The notes: generated by a model not told the origin, from the sequence alone. A DNA stretch of 64,000 bases from Halorussus salinus (GCF_004765815.2 NZ_SBIS02000011.1:124001-188000); one strand, 5' to 3'. Counted from the first letter of the stretch, positions 53,395 to 64,000 are shown. Program-made: numbers and translations.

Positions 53395-56300
53395 TCATTC
53401 AAGAAGAAGAGCGCAAGGGAGGGTGTCAGGCTCCTGGGAGCGAAGCAACGTGTAGACGACCCCGGAAAGACCATTGAAGAACGTCGGGTTGACGAACGAA
53501 GAGTCGTGTCCTGGTAGGGCAAGCGCACCGTCTCGGTCTCGACGGGCAAGACAACGCCCCGCTAGTTCGGTCGCGGTAGTGCGGTCAAGGTCGGTGTGAC
53601 GTGAGCCTTCTATAAGCGCTTCGACACGTCCAAAGTTTCCACAGCAGACGTTGTCAAACGGTGCCGGTGTCGCATTGGCTGTCTCGGAAAGTGCTGCTTC
53701 CGCGTCGACGAGTAGCGATTCGTCACCTAGCTCTTTAGCGAGACCGATCCGTGAAAGGGCGATTCCGGTTCTTCCGTGACACCAGCGATCCTGGTAGTCG
53801 GGGTATTCGGGTGACTCCATCCAGTTAGTCTGGTTGGAGGAAAATAACTCTGACTCGAATGACAATGCCTCATGCGCCGCTTCAATGAACCGTGGCTCGT
53901 CAGCGGCTGCCCCGAGCCTACCGAGTGCGTAGGCGATTCCGCTCGAACCATGTGCGAAACCAGTACTCGGTGTGTCCTGCGTCGTCTTCCACACACGATA
54001 GTCCCCAGCGACCATACGTCCTTGAAGAAGGCGTTCTCCACAGACGAGTGCTCGGTTTAACGCCTCTTCGTCGCCGAACCTATCGTAGTATGCGAGTAAT
54101 GCGAGTAACGTCCCGGCGCTTCCCTCCACCACATCGAACGTGTCATCGTCCGCAATTTTTTCTCTAGTTACCTGTCGAATAGCTTTCCGTGCTTTGGGTC
54201 GGTATGTTTCCTCATCTACCAATTCAGCTGCGACAGAGAGGGCGTACACTGGCGAGCCCACACCTTTCATTCCACCAAAACCGATCGAAGTATCGTCAGA
54301 AATAGTATTAATTACCGGTTTAAGAGCTTCTTCGACGATGTTTCGGTACTCCTCGTTTTCGGTGACTTGATATATGGCTGCTGCTGCGAGCGCGATGCCA
54401 CTTCGTCCGTAGTACAACGAAGGACCGGCCCGAGTCAGCGAAAACGTTTGTCCAGCGGGGGTTACCGACACCCACCCATGCCCGTTGTTAGATTGAAGTA
54501 CATCGTCAAACAGGCTGAGTGCTTCGTCCAGAAACCGATTGGCCGTCGTCGTGGTTGAACACGGAAGGTCAGTCGTCGGTGTCTCGGTTGCCCGATAACT
54601 CTGCCGTATCAGCCAAGCCTGTCGACGCTTGTCGGCGGCGTCCATTTCGTCAAGTCGATGTCGAAGGAGTTCGTACCCCGAGGTGTCGGCAGTTGCTTCT
54701 AAAGGCTTATTGTCGTGATATATGGTTTCTCGGTCGGAATAGGACGAGAACCGTGGAATATCGAGTCGGCGAAGTGCTTTGCGTTCGGCGGCGTACATCG
54801 GCCAATAAGACTCTGCTTGGGCATATGGATGGAAGTACAGTGCCGCTAAACTTTCCATTTTGACAGTGAACCAGACACCATTTCGAAGCGGTGCTAAGTC
54901 AGTGGCTGATTCTAGAATTGTATTATATTGTTGTGTAGGGCGGTACAATAGACGGTTTTTGACATCTGTTACCAGATCCGGAGTGACGATTTCCGTAAGA
55001 AATAGGCCAGAATCATGAAGTTCACGGATCGTCTCATACGTTCTTTCAAAGCCACTAACGAGCGAGTTAATATGATTTTCCGGCGGATAGTCTTTGGCGT
55101 CGAATGTCGGCGTATTAGTGCTCCGGTTAATCACCTCCTTTGACTTCGTGACGGACATGACATCTGTGTTGATTGCTTTAATCGAGGAACGCGACCGATT
55201 CGACAGACTCGAAGTGCCACTTCGTGTGCCAAGTCCAGCAAGGGCCGTCGCTAGTTGTTCTCCATCTATGTCCCCTGGTTCGCCAGTCAAACTGGGGAGT
55301 AGTCCAGACAGAAGGACGGAATTGATAATTTCGTTAGCTAATTCCGTTCTCGCCGGAAGTGACTTCGGCCCTACGTGTGGATGCAACAACGTCTCTCCGT
55401 CGACGAGTACTGGGTTGGCTCTGCTGACAATTAGGTTCTCTAACGAACAGTCGGTAAAGTTGAGAACATACGTGAAGCAGAGCAATGCACCAGCACGCTC
55501 GTAATACTTCTCAACAGCAGCATTGTCTGGGAGGTCTTCGTACTCTATGAATTCCATCCAACCATAACTGTCGCGAGGCAGGTAGTTCGGTGTCTCGAAT
55601 TTTGGGGTTGAGAGATGATTGTCAAGTCTATTTAGAATTTCGTAGAATGATGCGCCTCCTTCGACAGGTCGTGGTTTGTATATTATACTACCAGATTCGA
55701 GTGAAACGCGAACTGGGACGCGACCTCCGGCGTGCGTGTCCTCCGTGAGCGGTTCAAGTTCCATTACGGCACCATCAACCTGAAAATGTTCGTGTAGCAA
55801 ATTTAGATCGTCTTGAAGTCGCTGATACGTCTCCTCGACGGTAGTTATCCATTGTTCGGTTATTTGAATAAAGTTTCGCGCGAGTACTGGATACTCTATA
55901 CAGAGGTCTTTAAACGCACCGTCGAACACTTCATTGACGAACTTTTGATAGTATTCAGTTGGAGGGTCTGCGAAGTCGTCCGGGTCAGCCGCTATTAGTT
56001 CCGGGTCCTTATACTCCACAAAGCTCTTAAACTCGGTATAAAGTACTCTAACACTGTGTCGCTCAAGTCGCTCTAGGAGCCACTCAATCAGCGGTGATAT
56101 AGTTCGGAGATCGATGTTATCAGAGAGACGATCGTAAGCGTACATCGCGATCGGAGTTAGTATATCATCGAATGGCAGATCCTCCGATGAAGGTATATTG
56201 GGTCGGTTACTACAGGGAGAGTTTTCAATGTAATCAATCAGTCTTTCGATTTCTGTAATCCAATCCGGAAACGGAAGATCTTCTGGCCAATAATTTTTAG

Positions 56301-56514
56301 TGGCGTGTCTTCTGATATTTGATTCGGTGAGACCTTCCATTGCAAGGCGTTTCTGAAATGATTCCTCATCTGGAAACTGCGCTTTCCATTCGTGCAACAA
56401 CTCCTCTGAATCGGTAACTGAATCGTGTCCGACAACATTAGTAGGCCCATTTTCTCGCTCGTGGAATGTCCGTGCCTGCCCTGCAAGTTTACGTTTTTCA
56501 TCTTCTAATAGCAT
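53395..56514 (-). CDS. lanM: Class II lanthipeptide synthetase LanM
   Basis: LanM phosphorylates and dehydrates Ser/Thr in a precursor, then joins Cys to make thioether rings. The 1039-residue protein has the dehydratase domain with D259-T-H261, K280 in I-I-Y-K-P-R, D355-x-S357-x-x-N360 and D372-G-E374; the order and spacing match those of CylM, except that the position usually His is Ser357. The R-L-L-Y-R-P-T-Q-Q-Y block is also present. The C-terminal LanC domain has W911-C912-H-G and C957-C958-G-N, a three-Cys zinc site of the ProcM-like CCG type. The length is normal for LanM. Confidence 0.95.
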   Translation of the reverse strand: MLLEDEKRKLAGQARTFHERENGPTNVVGHDSVTDSEELLHEWKAQFPDEESFQKRLAMEGLTESNIRRHATKNYWPEDLPFPDWITEIERLIDYIENSPCSNRPNIPSSEDLPFDDILTPIAMYAYDRLSDNIDLRTISPLIEWLLERLERHSVRVLYTEFKSFVEYKDPELIAADPDDFADPPTEYYQKFVNEVFDGAFKDLCIEYPVLARNFIQITEQWITTVEETYQRLQDDLNLLHEHFQVDGAVMELEPLTEDTHAGGRVPVRVSLESGSIIYKPRPVEGGASFYEILNRLDNHLSTPKFETPNYLPRDSYGWMEFIEYEDLPDNAAVEKYYERAGALLCFTYVLNFTDCSLENLIVSRANPVLVDGETLLHPHVGPKSLPARTELANEIINSVLLSGLLPSLTGEPGDIDGEQLATALAGLGTRSGTSSLSNRSRSSIKAINTDVMSVTKSKEVINRSTNTPTFDAKDYPPENHINSLVSGFERTYETIRELHDSGLFLTEIVTPDLVTDVKNRLLYRPTQQYNTILESATDLAPLRNGVWFTVKMESLAALYFHPYAQAESYWPMYAAERKALRRLDIPRFSSYSDRETIYHDNKPLEATADTSGYELLRHRLDEMDAADKRRQAWLIRQSYRATETPTTDLPCSTTTTANRFLDEALSLFDDVLQSNNGHGWVSVTPAGQTFSLTRAGPSLYYGRSGIALAAAAIYQVTENEEYRNIVEEALKPVINTISDDTSIGFGGMKGVGSPVYALSVAAELVDEETYRPKARKAIRQVTREKIADDDTFDVVEGSAGTLLALLAYYDRFGDEEALNRALVCGERLLQGRMVAGDYRVWKTTQDTPSTGFAHGSSGIAYALGRLGAAADEPRFIEAAHEALSFESELFSSNQTNWMESPEYPDYQDRWCHGRTGIALSRIGLAKELGDESLLVDAEAALSETANATPAPFDNVCCGNFGRVEALIEGSRHTDLDRTTATELAGRCLARRDRDGALALPGHDSSFVNPTFFNGLSGVVYTLLRSQEPDTLPCALLLE

Positions 56515-56576
56515 TTTTAATTAAAATAGTTAAATTATCTGGTTAATGTCCCCTTATCTCCTGCGTTCTGACGCAC

Positions 56577-56759
56577 CTAGTTTTTGGAAGCGTAATCAAA
56601 CGAATAACGAGTGCAGACCGCAGATTGTGCTCTACACGGGAACTCGGCCTCAGCGTCATCCCAGTCAACTACGGAATCAGACTCGTCGCTTTTGAACTTG
56701 TCAGCATGCATTTGTTTGTCGGCCGTTGCATCCACACCATCAGATATGGCAATTGACAT
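56577..56759 (-). CDS. Putative lanthipeptide precursor (60 aa)
   Basis: A 60-residue peptide that lies 62 bases before lanM on the same strand. The N-terminal 41 residues are acidic and leader-like (D/E-rich, ending W-D-D-A-E-A-E-F-P). The C-terminal part has Cys 42 and 49 and Ser/Thr at 46, 50, 53 and 58, so one or two thioether rings are possible. A TATA-like tattaaat (about 56785-56792) gives a near-leaderless start. There is no double-Gly motif. Between it and lanM is a small hairpin (tgcgt/acgca, 56562-56575). Confidence 0.78.
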   Translation of the reverse strand: MSIAISDGVDATADKQMHADKFKSDESDSVVDWDDAEAEFPCRAQSAVCTRYSFDYASKN

Positions 56760-56784
56760 GCAATGTTGGATAATTAACCCTAGG

Positions 56785-56793
56785 TATTAAATT
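56785..56793 (-). promoter_or_regulatory. TATA box of the precursor-lanM unit
   Basis: An AT-rich stretch of about 110 bases (56765-56880) lies before the precursor gene. The element atttaata on the minus strand is 26-30 bases from the ATG at 56759, the archaeal distance for a leaderless or near-leaderless mRNA. The rest of 56800-56960 contains no gene I can support. Confidence 0.5.
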
Positions 56794-56963
56794 TTTCGGT
56801 TAATATTTTGCTTATATATTTAAATTTCGTATTTATAATTATCCTATTATTAAGCACCAGCGGAAATAAACTCCATAATGATATCCAACCAATGGCATTT
56901 AGCTTAGAACCTTCGTGAAAATATAGATTTTGTGTGATCTGTGAGAGTCGAGTACGCCGAAAA

Positions 56964-56996
56964 CGGATTGAGGTAGCGTCAGTCGTCCTCAATCCG
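56964..56996 (-). terminator. Inverted repeat with T-run at the atpB 3' end
   Basis: On the minus strand a 10-base stem (cggattgagg ... cctcaatccg) with a 13-base loop is followed by tttt. It overlaps the atpB stop codon and would end transcription of the main ATP synthase operon before the island. Intrinsic terminators are less defined in archaea, but hairpin plus T-run is a good sign. Confidence 0.6.
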
Positions 56997-58404
56997 CCGC
57001 GACCTCTTCGGCCTGCTCGTCCTCATAATACTTTTCGATGAGTTCCTCGTCGATGCGGTTGAGTATCTCCTTGGGGAGCATGCTCAGGAGGTCCCAACCG
57101 ATGTCGAGGGTCTCGTCGATGTCGCGGTTCGTGTCGAAGCCCTGGTCGACGAACTCCTCCTCGAATCGGTCAGCTAAGTCCAGATATTTGTTGTCGCGCT
57201 CGGAGAGGGCCTCGCGGCCGACGATGTTTACGAGGTCGCGCTTGTCTTCACCTTCCGCGTACGCGGCGTACAGTTGGTCGGAGACGTCCCCGTGGTCCTC
57301 GCGGGTCAGGCCCTCGCCGATACCGTCGTCCATCAGGCGCGAAAGGCTCGGCAGGACGTTGATCGGGGGCGTGACGCCTTGAGAATTGAGGTCACGGTCA
57401 ATGTAGATCTGGCCCTCGGTGATGTAGCCGGTCAGGTCCGGAATCGGGTGGGTGTCGTCGTCGCCCGGCATGGTGAGGATGGGAATCTGGGTGACCGACC
57501 CGTCTCGACCCTCGATACGACCGGCGCGCTCGTACAGTTGCGCGAGGTCGGTGTACATGTATCCGGGGTAGCCACGGCGGCCCGGCACCTCTTCGCGGGC
57601 CGCACCGATCTCCCGCAGGGCCTCACAGTAGTTGGTCATGTCCGTCAGGATGACCAGCACGTGGTAGTCCTTGTCGAACGCGAGGTACTCCGCGGTGGTG
57701 AGCGCCAGTCGCGGCGTAACCGTCCGCTCGACGGCGGGGTCGTCCGCGAGGTTCATGAAGACGACCGAGCGTTCGAGCGCGCCCGTCCGCTCGAAGTCCG
57801 CCATGAACTCGTTGGCCTCTTCGGCCGTGATGCCCATCGCACCGAAGACCACTGCGAACTCCGAGCCTTCGTCGTCGTCGCTCGCTTCGTCTTCTTCCGG
57901 CACGGTCGCCTGACGGGCAATCTGGAGCGCGAGTTCGTTGTGCGGCAGCCCGGAGCCCGAGAAGATGGGGAGCTTCTGTCCGCGGACCAGCGTGTTCATG
58001 CCGTCGATGGCCGAGACGCCGGTCTGGATGAACTCCTCGGGGTACTCGCGGGCGGTCGGGTTGATGGCGGCACCGACGATGTCGTCACGACGGTCCGGGA
58101 CGATTTCGGGACCGCCGTCGATGGGGTTGCCGGAACCGTCCAGCACGCGACCGAGGAGGTCCTCGGTCACGGGCATCTTCATCGTCTCGCCGAGGAACCG
58201 GACCGAACTCTCGGTGTCGATACCCTCGGTGCCCTCGAACACCTGAATCGAGACGAGTCCGTCGCTCGATTCGAGGACCTGTCCTCGCTTGGTGTCGCCG
58301 TTCGGCGTCTCGATCTCGACGATCTCGTCGTAGCCGATGGGCTCGTCTACTTCCGCGAACACCAGCGGACCGCTGATTTCCGTAATCGTTTGGTACTCTT
58401 TCAT
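56989..58404 (-). CDS. atpB: A-type ATP synthase subunit B
   Basis: Subunit B is the non-catalytic nucleotide-binding ring subunit. The 471-residue protein starts [14 protein letters not shown] and has the [15 protein letters not shown] segment in place of a P-loop, Y-A-F/L-type and S-L-S-R-L-M motifs, and an acidic C-terminus E-Q-A-E-E-V-A-A-D. It is three bases from atpA. Its 3' end has a relic copy beyond the island at 51366. Confidence 0.97.
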   Translation of the reverse strand: MKEYQTITEISGPLVFAEVDEPIGYDEIVEIETPNGDTKRGQVLESSDGLVSIQVFEGTEGIDTESSVRFLGETMKMPVTEDLLGRVLDGSGNPIDGGPEIVPDRRDDIVGAAINPTAREYPEEFIQTGVSAIDGMNTLVRGQKLPIFSGSGLPHNELALQIARQATVPEEDEASDDDEGSEFAVVFGAMGITAEEANEFMADFERTGALERSVVFMNLADDPAVERTVTPRLALTTAEYLAFDKDYHVLVILTDMTNYCEALREIGAAREEVPGRRGYPGYMYTDLAQLYERAGRIEGRDGSVTQIPILTMPGDDDTHPIPDLTGYITEGQIYIDRDLNSQGVTPPINVLPSLSRLMDDGIGEGLTREDHGDVSDQLYAAYAEGEDKRDLVNIVGREALSERDNKYLDLADRFEEEFVDQGFDTNRDIDETLDIGWDLLSMLPKEILNRIDEELIEKYYEDEQAEEVAAD

Positions 58405-58407
58405 GGT

Positions 58408-60170
<1,763 letters not shown>

Positions 60171-60174
<4 letters not shown>

Positions 60175-60512
60175 ACGTTGTCACCTTGTTCGTCTTCGTC
60201 CATAAGGTCGATACCGATCGCACGCTTGATTTTCTCGCGCAGTCCGCCGCTCCCCGCGCCGCCGCCGATGGAGACCATCGTCGGTTCGACGCTCGTCTCG
60301 ACTTCCTCCCGGACCTGCCGGGACAGGTGGTCGAGGTCCTCGTCGTGCATGACGACGATACCGACCTCGTCGTCGTCGAGAACGCGGGAGACCGCGTCGT
60401 CGAGTTCCGTCTCCTTCTCGTCTTCGGGGACGTTCTCGAACTTCCGGACGCCAGCGAGTCGGAACCCAGTCGTGAACTCCGGACTGCCGACGACAGCGAT
60501 TTCTTGGCTCAT
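60171..60512 (-). CDS. atpF: A-type ATP synthase subunit F
   Basis: A 113-residue subunit of the central stalk with the flavodoxin-like start [19 protein letters not shown] and the [11 protein letters not shown] segment. Four-base overlaps with the genes on both sides. The subunit transmits regulation between the rotor and the catalytic head. Confidence 0.95.
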
Positions 60513-61570
60513 AGCATCACCAGTTCGCTCTCGATTTCGTCCTCGCTCAGGCCAGCCTCGCGGCCCCGAGCGATGGCGCGGATGTTGTCGACTTCCCGCT
60601 CTTTGGCCAGCACGTAGGCCAACACCGGACAGATCGACAGCGGGAAGACGTGCGAGAGGTGGTCGGAGTACTCCAGCAACGCGGCGTCTAGAGCGTGCTC
60701 GAAGCCGATGAGGCTGTCGGCCCGCTCTAACTCGTCCAGCGCCGCCGAGAGGTCCTCGCCGTACGTGCTGTCACGGATGAACGTGACGAGTTCGTCCACG
60801 CTCGCGGCGAGTTGCGACAGCTCCGAGGCTCGGAACAGTTCGCCGCCCTCGATGAAGTAGTCGGCCGGGTCGAGGTCCGCGCCGCTTCGCGCGATGCGGA
60901 GCGCGTTGCGGGCGTTCCGGAAGTCGATCTCGGCCTGCAAGAACTCGACGTACAGTTGGGTCGCGCGGTTGTCCGTCTCGGTGACGCCTTCGATGAGGCC
61001 CTCGTAGTACGTTCGGTCTACCGCGTTTTCCAGCGGAATCAGGACGCCGGTCGCGTCGTAATCCTCGTACGCCGCAGTCAGCGCGTCGCCGTACCGCGTG
61101 CTGTCGAGCATCTCGACCGCGTCCTCGATGGACGCGGCTTCGACCAGTCGTTCGAGGAACTGCCGGTCGAACTCTCCGGCGTAGATGAGGTCCTCCTCGA
61201 TGGCCTCGCTGCTCGAATCCGAGTAGATACCCCGGATGACGGTCTTGACGTTCCACGCGTCGAACTTCCGGAGGTACCGGGCGATGAGTTCGTACAGCGT
61301 CCCGTCGGCCCACCGCAGCAGGTCGTTGAAGTGCTTGGCGAGATTCCGGTTGAGGGCGTGTTCGATGAGGTCCACGCCGTCGTAGCGGGCACCGAGCGCG
61401 TTGATTTCGTCCTCGTACTCGGTCTCCTCCATGTACCGGGCGATCTCGCCGGGGCCCATGCGGACGAGCTTTCGGTAGTCCTCGTCGTCGAACAGCGCCG
61501 CTCGCCGGGCCTGCACCCGAGCGGTGACGTACTCGTAGTTCGAGGTGCCTTCCGTCTTTGGTACGCTCAT
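60509..61570 (-). CDS. atpC: A-type ATP synthase subunit C
   Basis: Subunit C (V-type d homologue) links the central stalk to the c-ring. The 353-residue helical protein shows the family repeats Y-E-Y-V-T-A-R-V-Q-A-R-R-A-A-L and the Y-L-R-K-F-D-A-W-N-V-K-T-V-I-R-G-I block, and ends in E-R-E-V-D-N-I-R-A-I-A-R-G-R-E-A-G-L. Four-base overlaps on both sides. Confidence 0.95.
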   Translation of the reverse strand: MSVPKTEGTSNYEYVTARVQARRAALFDDEDYRKLVRMGPGEIARYMEETEYEDEINALGARYDGVDLIEHALNRNLAKHFNDLLRWADGTLYELIARYLRKFDAWNVKTVIRGIYSDSSSEAIEEDLIYAGEFDRQFLERLVEAASIEDAVEMLDSTRYGDALTAAYEDYDATGVLIPLENAVDRTYYEGLIEGVTETDNRATQLYVEFLQAEIDFRNARNALRIARSGADLDPADYFIEGGELFRASELSQLAASVDELVTFIRDSTYGEDLSAALDELERADSLIGFEHALDAALLEYSDHLSHVFPLSICPVLAYVLAKEREVDNIRAIARGREAGLSEDEIESELVML

Positions 61571-62148
61571 TGCTCGAAGAGGCGTTTACTGATGTCCTGA
61601 AGGTTGTCGTCCCAGATGTCCTCCAGCACGGAGTCGAACGTGTTGTTCACGCGGAGACGAGACTGCTCGCTCTCGACCACGACGCCGCCGAGACAGTCGT
61701 ACTCTCCGGCGTACTCGTAGCCGTCGTAGTCGGTCACAACGTCGGTGAGCAACTCGTCGTCTTCGGGCTTGCCGTAGACGTGGACGGTGTCGCCCTCGTC
61801 GAACTCCTCGCTGGCGGCGTCCAGCAGTTCGCGCGTCAACTCCTCGCGCTGGTCGCCTTCGAGGCTGGCGATGCGGTCTTCGACTGCCGACCGAACGTCT
61901 TGGAGTACGTCTCGGCGCGCTTCGAGGCGCTTCTGCTTGGCTTCCAGCTTGGCGCTCGAAAGCTTCTGCTCGCGCTCTTGGGCGATTGTCTGTTCGGTCT
62001 CCCGTTCTTGCTCCGCGAGTATCTCCTCGGCGTCGCTCTCGGCTTCGGAGATAATCTCTGCTGCGCGCTCGTCGCCCTCGGAACGAATGTCCTTCGCGCG
62101 CTCGCGGGCTTCGTTTCGAATATCCTCAACTACCGTGTCCAAACTCAT
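61567..62148 (-). CDS. atpE: A-type ATP synthase subunit E
   Basis: Subunit E is part of the peripheral stalk. The 193-residue protein has a long N-terminal coiled coil (about residues 1-100, R-N-E-A-R-E-R-A-K-D-I-R-S and so on) and a globular C-terminal domain with L-G-G-V-V-V-E-S-E-Q-S-R-L-R-V-N-N-T-F-D-S. The partner subunit H is outside the window. The gene overlaps atpC by four bases. Confidence 0.95.
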   Translation of the reverse strand: MSLDTVVEDIRNEARERAKDIRSEGDERAAEIISEAESDAEEILAEQERETEQTIAQEREQKLSSAKLEAKQKRLEARRDVLQDVRSAVEDRIASLEGDQREELTRELLDAASEEFDEGDTVHVYGKPEDDELLTDVVTDYDGYEYAGEYDCLGGVVVESEQSRLRVNNTFDSVLEDIWDDNLQDISKRLFEQ

Positions 62149-62172
62149 TGATGAAGAGGGAAAGGGGTGCGT

Positions 62173-62442
62173 TTAACCGACGAAGAACGTGACCAGCGCC
62201 AGAATGACGAGCGTCTCGGGCAGGACCGTCATGATGAGGCCCGTACCGAAGAGGCTCTCGTCCTCGGCGATGGCACCGATGGCGGCGCTACCGATACCGC
62301 GCTCGGCGTATCCCGCACCGATAGCCGCGAGACCGACCGCGAGGGCGGCCATACCGTTCTTAGTGATGGTCGGACCGGTGGCGGCACCGGTGTCCTGTGC
62401 GAGCGTTACCGCGTCGACGAATGCAGGTGCAAGTTCGAGCAT
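62173..62442 (-). CDS. atpK: A-type ATP synthase subunit K (c-ring)
   Basis: An 89-residue proteolipid with one hairpin of two helices; the second has the ion-binding Glu in V-L-P-E-T-L-V-I-L-A-L. The first has G-L-A-A-I-G-A-G-Y-A-E-R-G-I-G-S-A. An ATG at 62442 is chosen; an earlier in-frame start would add a polar stretch not in the family. A TATA-like ctttatg (about 62505) lies upstream, so atpK may start a separate transcript. Confidence 0.93.
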   Translation of the reverse strand: MLELAPAFVDAVTLAQDTGAATGPTITKNGMAALAVGLAAIGAGYAERGIGSAAIGAIAEDESLFGTGLIMTVLPETLVILALVTFFVG

Positions 62443-62633
62443 GGTTTCTGGTTCTTCTGTGGCTCTCGTAACCGGACAGTCGTATTTCCCGCTACTGTAG
62501 TCATAAAGCTTCCCAAAAGAGTTCGGCAGCGACACCGTTCTGGACGGCTCAATCCGGTGTTTATGATACCAATTACCAAAGCGTATCGCGCGAAAACGAC
62601 CGATTCCTGTAAATCGAGAGAAAAGAAACGAGG

Positions 62634-64000
62634 TCAGTCCTGCGTGGTGTACGTCCGGTCGTGACCGAACGGTTCGTACTCCTCGCCGCCGCCCTCGTAG
62701 AACTTGCCGAAGAACTCGACGTATTCGAGACGGACCGCCTGTAGACCGGCGCTCGTGATACCGAGCGCCAGCACGAGGAGGTGCCCGAACACGAGGACGA
62801 GCAGGCCGATGAGCAGGCCGCCGATGCCCGAGTGGAACAGGCCGCCGAACATGTGGCTCGTCACTTCATGGCCGTGGTACATCGTCCCGACCTCGGGCAT
62901 GTGGTTGATGCCGAAGTGCCACTCGGCGTGGCTCCCCTCGCCCGTGACGAAGACGCCGAAGAACAGGAGATTGACCACGAAGGCCATCCCCGCCTTGGCG
63001 AGCAGGACCGCGGCGATTCGGGTGTACGAGAGCGCGTCCGACAGGACGCTCAGACTCTCCAGCAGGCCGATGAGCAGGCCGGGGCCGCCGAGGTGCTTGA
63101 CCTCGCCCGCGACGTAGAGGACCAGTCCGAGTCCGCCGATTGCGAGACCGAGCGTCCCGATCTGCGACGAGAAGCCGCTGAAGCCGAACGCGAAGGGCTC
63201 ACCGGCGAAGATGTCGAACAGGAAGCCGGGCTTCGCCCCGCTGGCCTGCGTGCTAAATATCCACGTCCAGACGCCCGCGAACAGCAGGACCCACGAACCG
63301 CTTTCGAGGACTGCATCGACGGGGTCGTGGCTCAGCTCCTCGACGAAGCCGAACAGGTAGCCGACCGTCATGTGGAACAGACCCACGAGTATCGAGACGA
63401 CCAACCACGTCAGGGCGTAGTCGGCGTTGACCGGCTGGAGACCCTTCTTCATCGGCGGTTCGCCGCCCCAGACGATGCTTCCGAGCTGGTGCAGGCCGAA
63501 GACTTCGCCGTACAGCACGCCGAACAGCGCCGTGAAGCCGCCAGCCCACAGCGCGATGCCGCCGAGGCTCTTGAACGCCTCGTTGTCGAAGCTACTGTAG
63601 AGCCAGTAGCCGACGCCCATGTACAGGAGTCCGTAGCCGAGGTCGCCGATCATGAACCCGAAGAACGCCGGGAACGTCAGGAACAGGACGACCGTCGGGT
63701 CGAACTCGAAGTACTTGGGGCGGTTGATGGTGTTGACCAGCAACTCGAATGGCTTGACCGTGCCGGGGTTGTCCTGCACGACCGGCGGCTGGTCACCGTC
63801 CATCGTGGTGCCGCCGTCGGCGGCGACTTCGCCGCCGGTGGCCTCATCCTGTGCGGCGGGTTCTTCGTGACCCATCGCGTCGCGGGCGTCGTACGAAGCG
63901 CGTTCGAGTTCGTCTACTTCGACGCGGTCGCCGACCGCTTGGCCGAGCGCGCTAGTGAGTTCGGTGTAGCGCTCGGTCGGAATCCAGCCCTCGGCGACGA
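62634..64000 (-). CDS. atpI: A-type ATP synthase subunit I (N-terminus outside window)
   Basis: The membrane stator subunit (a-subunit homologue). The C-terminal half is visible: about seven transmembrane helices including F-P-A-F-F-G-F-M-I-G-D-L-G-Y-G-L-L-Y and the conserved Y-T-R-I-A-A-V-L-L-A-K-A-G-M-A-F-V, with the Arg that faces the c-ring Glu. The reading frame continues without a stop past the window end at 64000. Confidence 0.95.
   Translation of the reverse strand, partial: VAEGWIPTERYTELTSALGQAVGDRVEVDELERASYDARDAMGHEEPAAQDEATGGEVAADGGTTMDGDQPPVVQDNPGTVKPFELLVNTINRPKYFEFDPTVVLFLTFPAFFGFMIGDLGYGLLYMGVGYWLYSSFDNEAFKSLGGIALWAGGFTALFGVLYGEVFGLHQLGSIVWGGEPPMKKGLQPVNADYALTWLVVSILVGLFHMTVGYLFGFVEELSHDPVDAVLESGSWVLLFAGVWTWIFSTQASGAKPGFLFDIFAGEPFAFGFSGFSSQIGTLGLAIGGLGLVLYVAGEVKHLGGPGLLIGLLESLSVLSDALSYTRIAAVLLAKAGMAFVVNLLFFGVFVTGEGSHAEWHFGINHMPEVGTMYHGHEVTSHMFGGLFHSGIGGLLIGLLVLVFGHLLVLALGITSAGLQAVRLEYVEFFGKFYEGGGEEYEPFGHDRTYTTQD

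Noticed and set aside
56780-56992. 70-residue minus-strand ORF as a second lanthipeptide precursor
   Set aside because: It starts inside the atpB terminator, has no Cys, and lies in AT-rich promoter DNA.
51366-57042. Site-specific integration with att repeats at both island edges
   Set aside because: The two atpB tails differ at eight of 54 bases and there is no integrase gene in the island, so homologous recombination is a better reading.

Overview
The window is a 64-kb piece of a haloarchaeal (class Halobacteria) chromosome. The evidence is high GC, strongly acidic proteins, TATA-box promoters with leaderless starts, tRNA genes without an encoded CCA, and family content such as TFB, Tfx, RPA3, MCM with inteins, an A-type ATP synthase, HalOD1-like and other haloarchaea-only small proteins. 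The genus cannot be fixed from sequence reading alone; a Halorussus-like organism is only a guess.

Layout. 1-5 kb: end of a beta-propeller-like protein, prs and ileS. 5-17.3 kb: a SHOCT protein, a HIT protein, two MinD-like proteins (one with a degenerate P-loop), a TFB, and a chain of conserved haloarchaeal genes of unknown function that runs into mcm. The mcm gene carries two inteins, one in Walker A and one just after Walker B. 17.6-29 kb: a DUF4112-like membrane protein and partner, tRNA-Pro, an SLC13/TrkA-C permease, a secreted repeat protein, a Ski2-like helicase, a solitary TnpB next to tandem repeats, a CBS site-2 protease and a YedK/HMCES protein. 29.8-38.5 kb: tRNA-His, small regulators, an MscS channel and a complete histidine-degradation operon hutUGIH with a divergent HTH regulator. 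38.5-50.4 kb: stress protein, zinc-ribbon proteins, RPA3 and its partner, LysE, a sugar-nucleotide enzyme, a VapBC pair, Dph6, an atypical SDR, Tfx, a TRAM protein and small membrane proteins. 50.5-64 kb: the A-type ATP synthase operon (I-K-E-C-F-A-B ... D, on the minus strand).

The most notable region is 51.4-57.0 kb. Here atpB and atpD are separated by an AT-richer island with a short precursor peptide, a class II lanthipeptide synthetase (LanM) and an ABC-2 exporter. A diverged relic of the atpB 3' end lies on the atpD side of the island, and an inverted repeat followed by a T-run overlaps the stop codon of the intact atpB. I read this as a horizontally acquired RiPP island placed in a housekeeping operon through homologous DNA. 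Other signals that the main genes do not explain are two tiny ORFs with good Shine-Dalgarno sequences that share a PF-x-C-G-x3-C motif (6.9-7.3 kb), a secreted protein made almost wholly of 23-residue repeats (22.1-22.4 kb), a perfect 4 x 24-bp tandem repeat (27.2 kb) and structured non-coding DNA near 25.5 and 29.5 kb.
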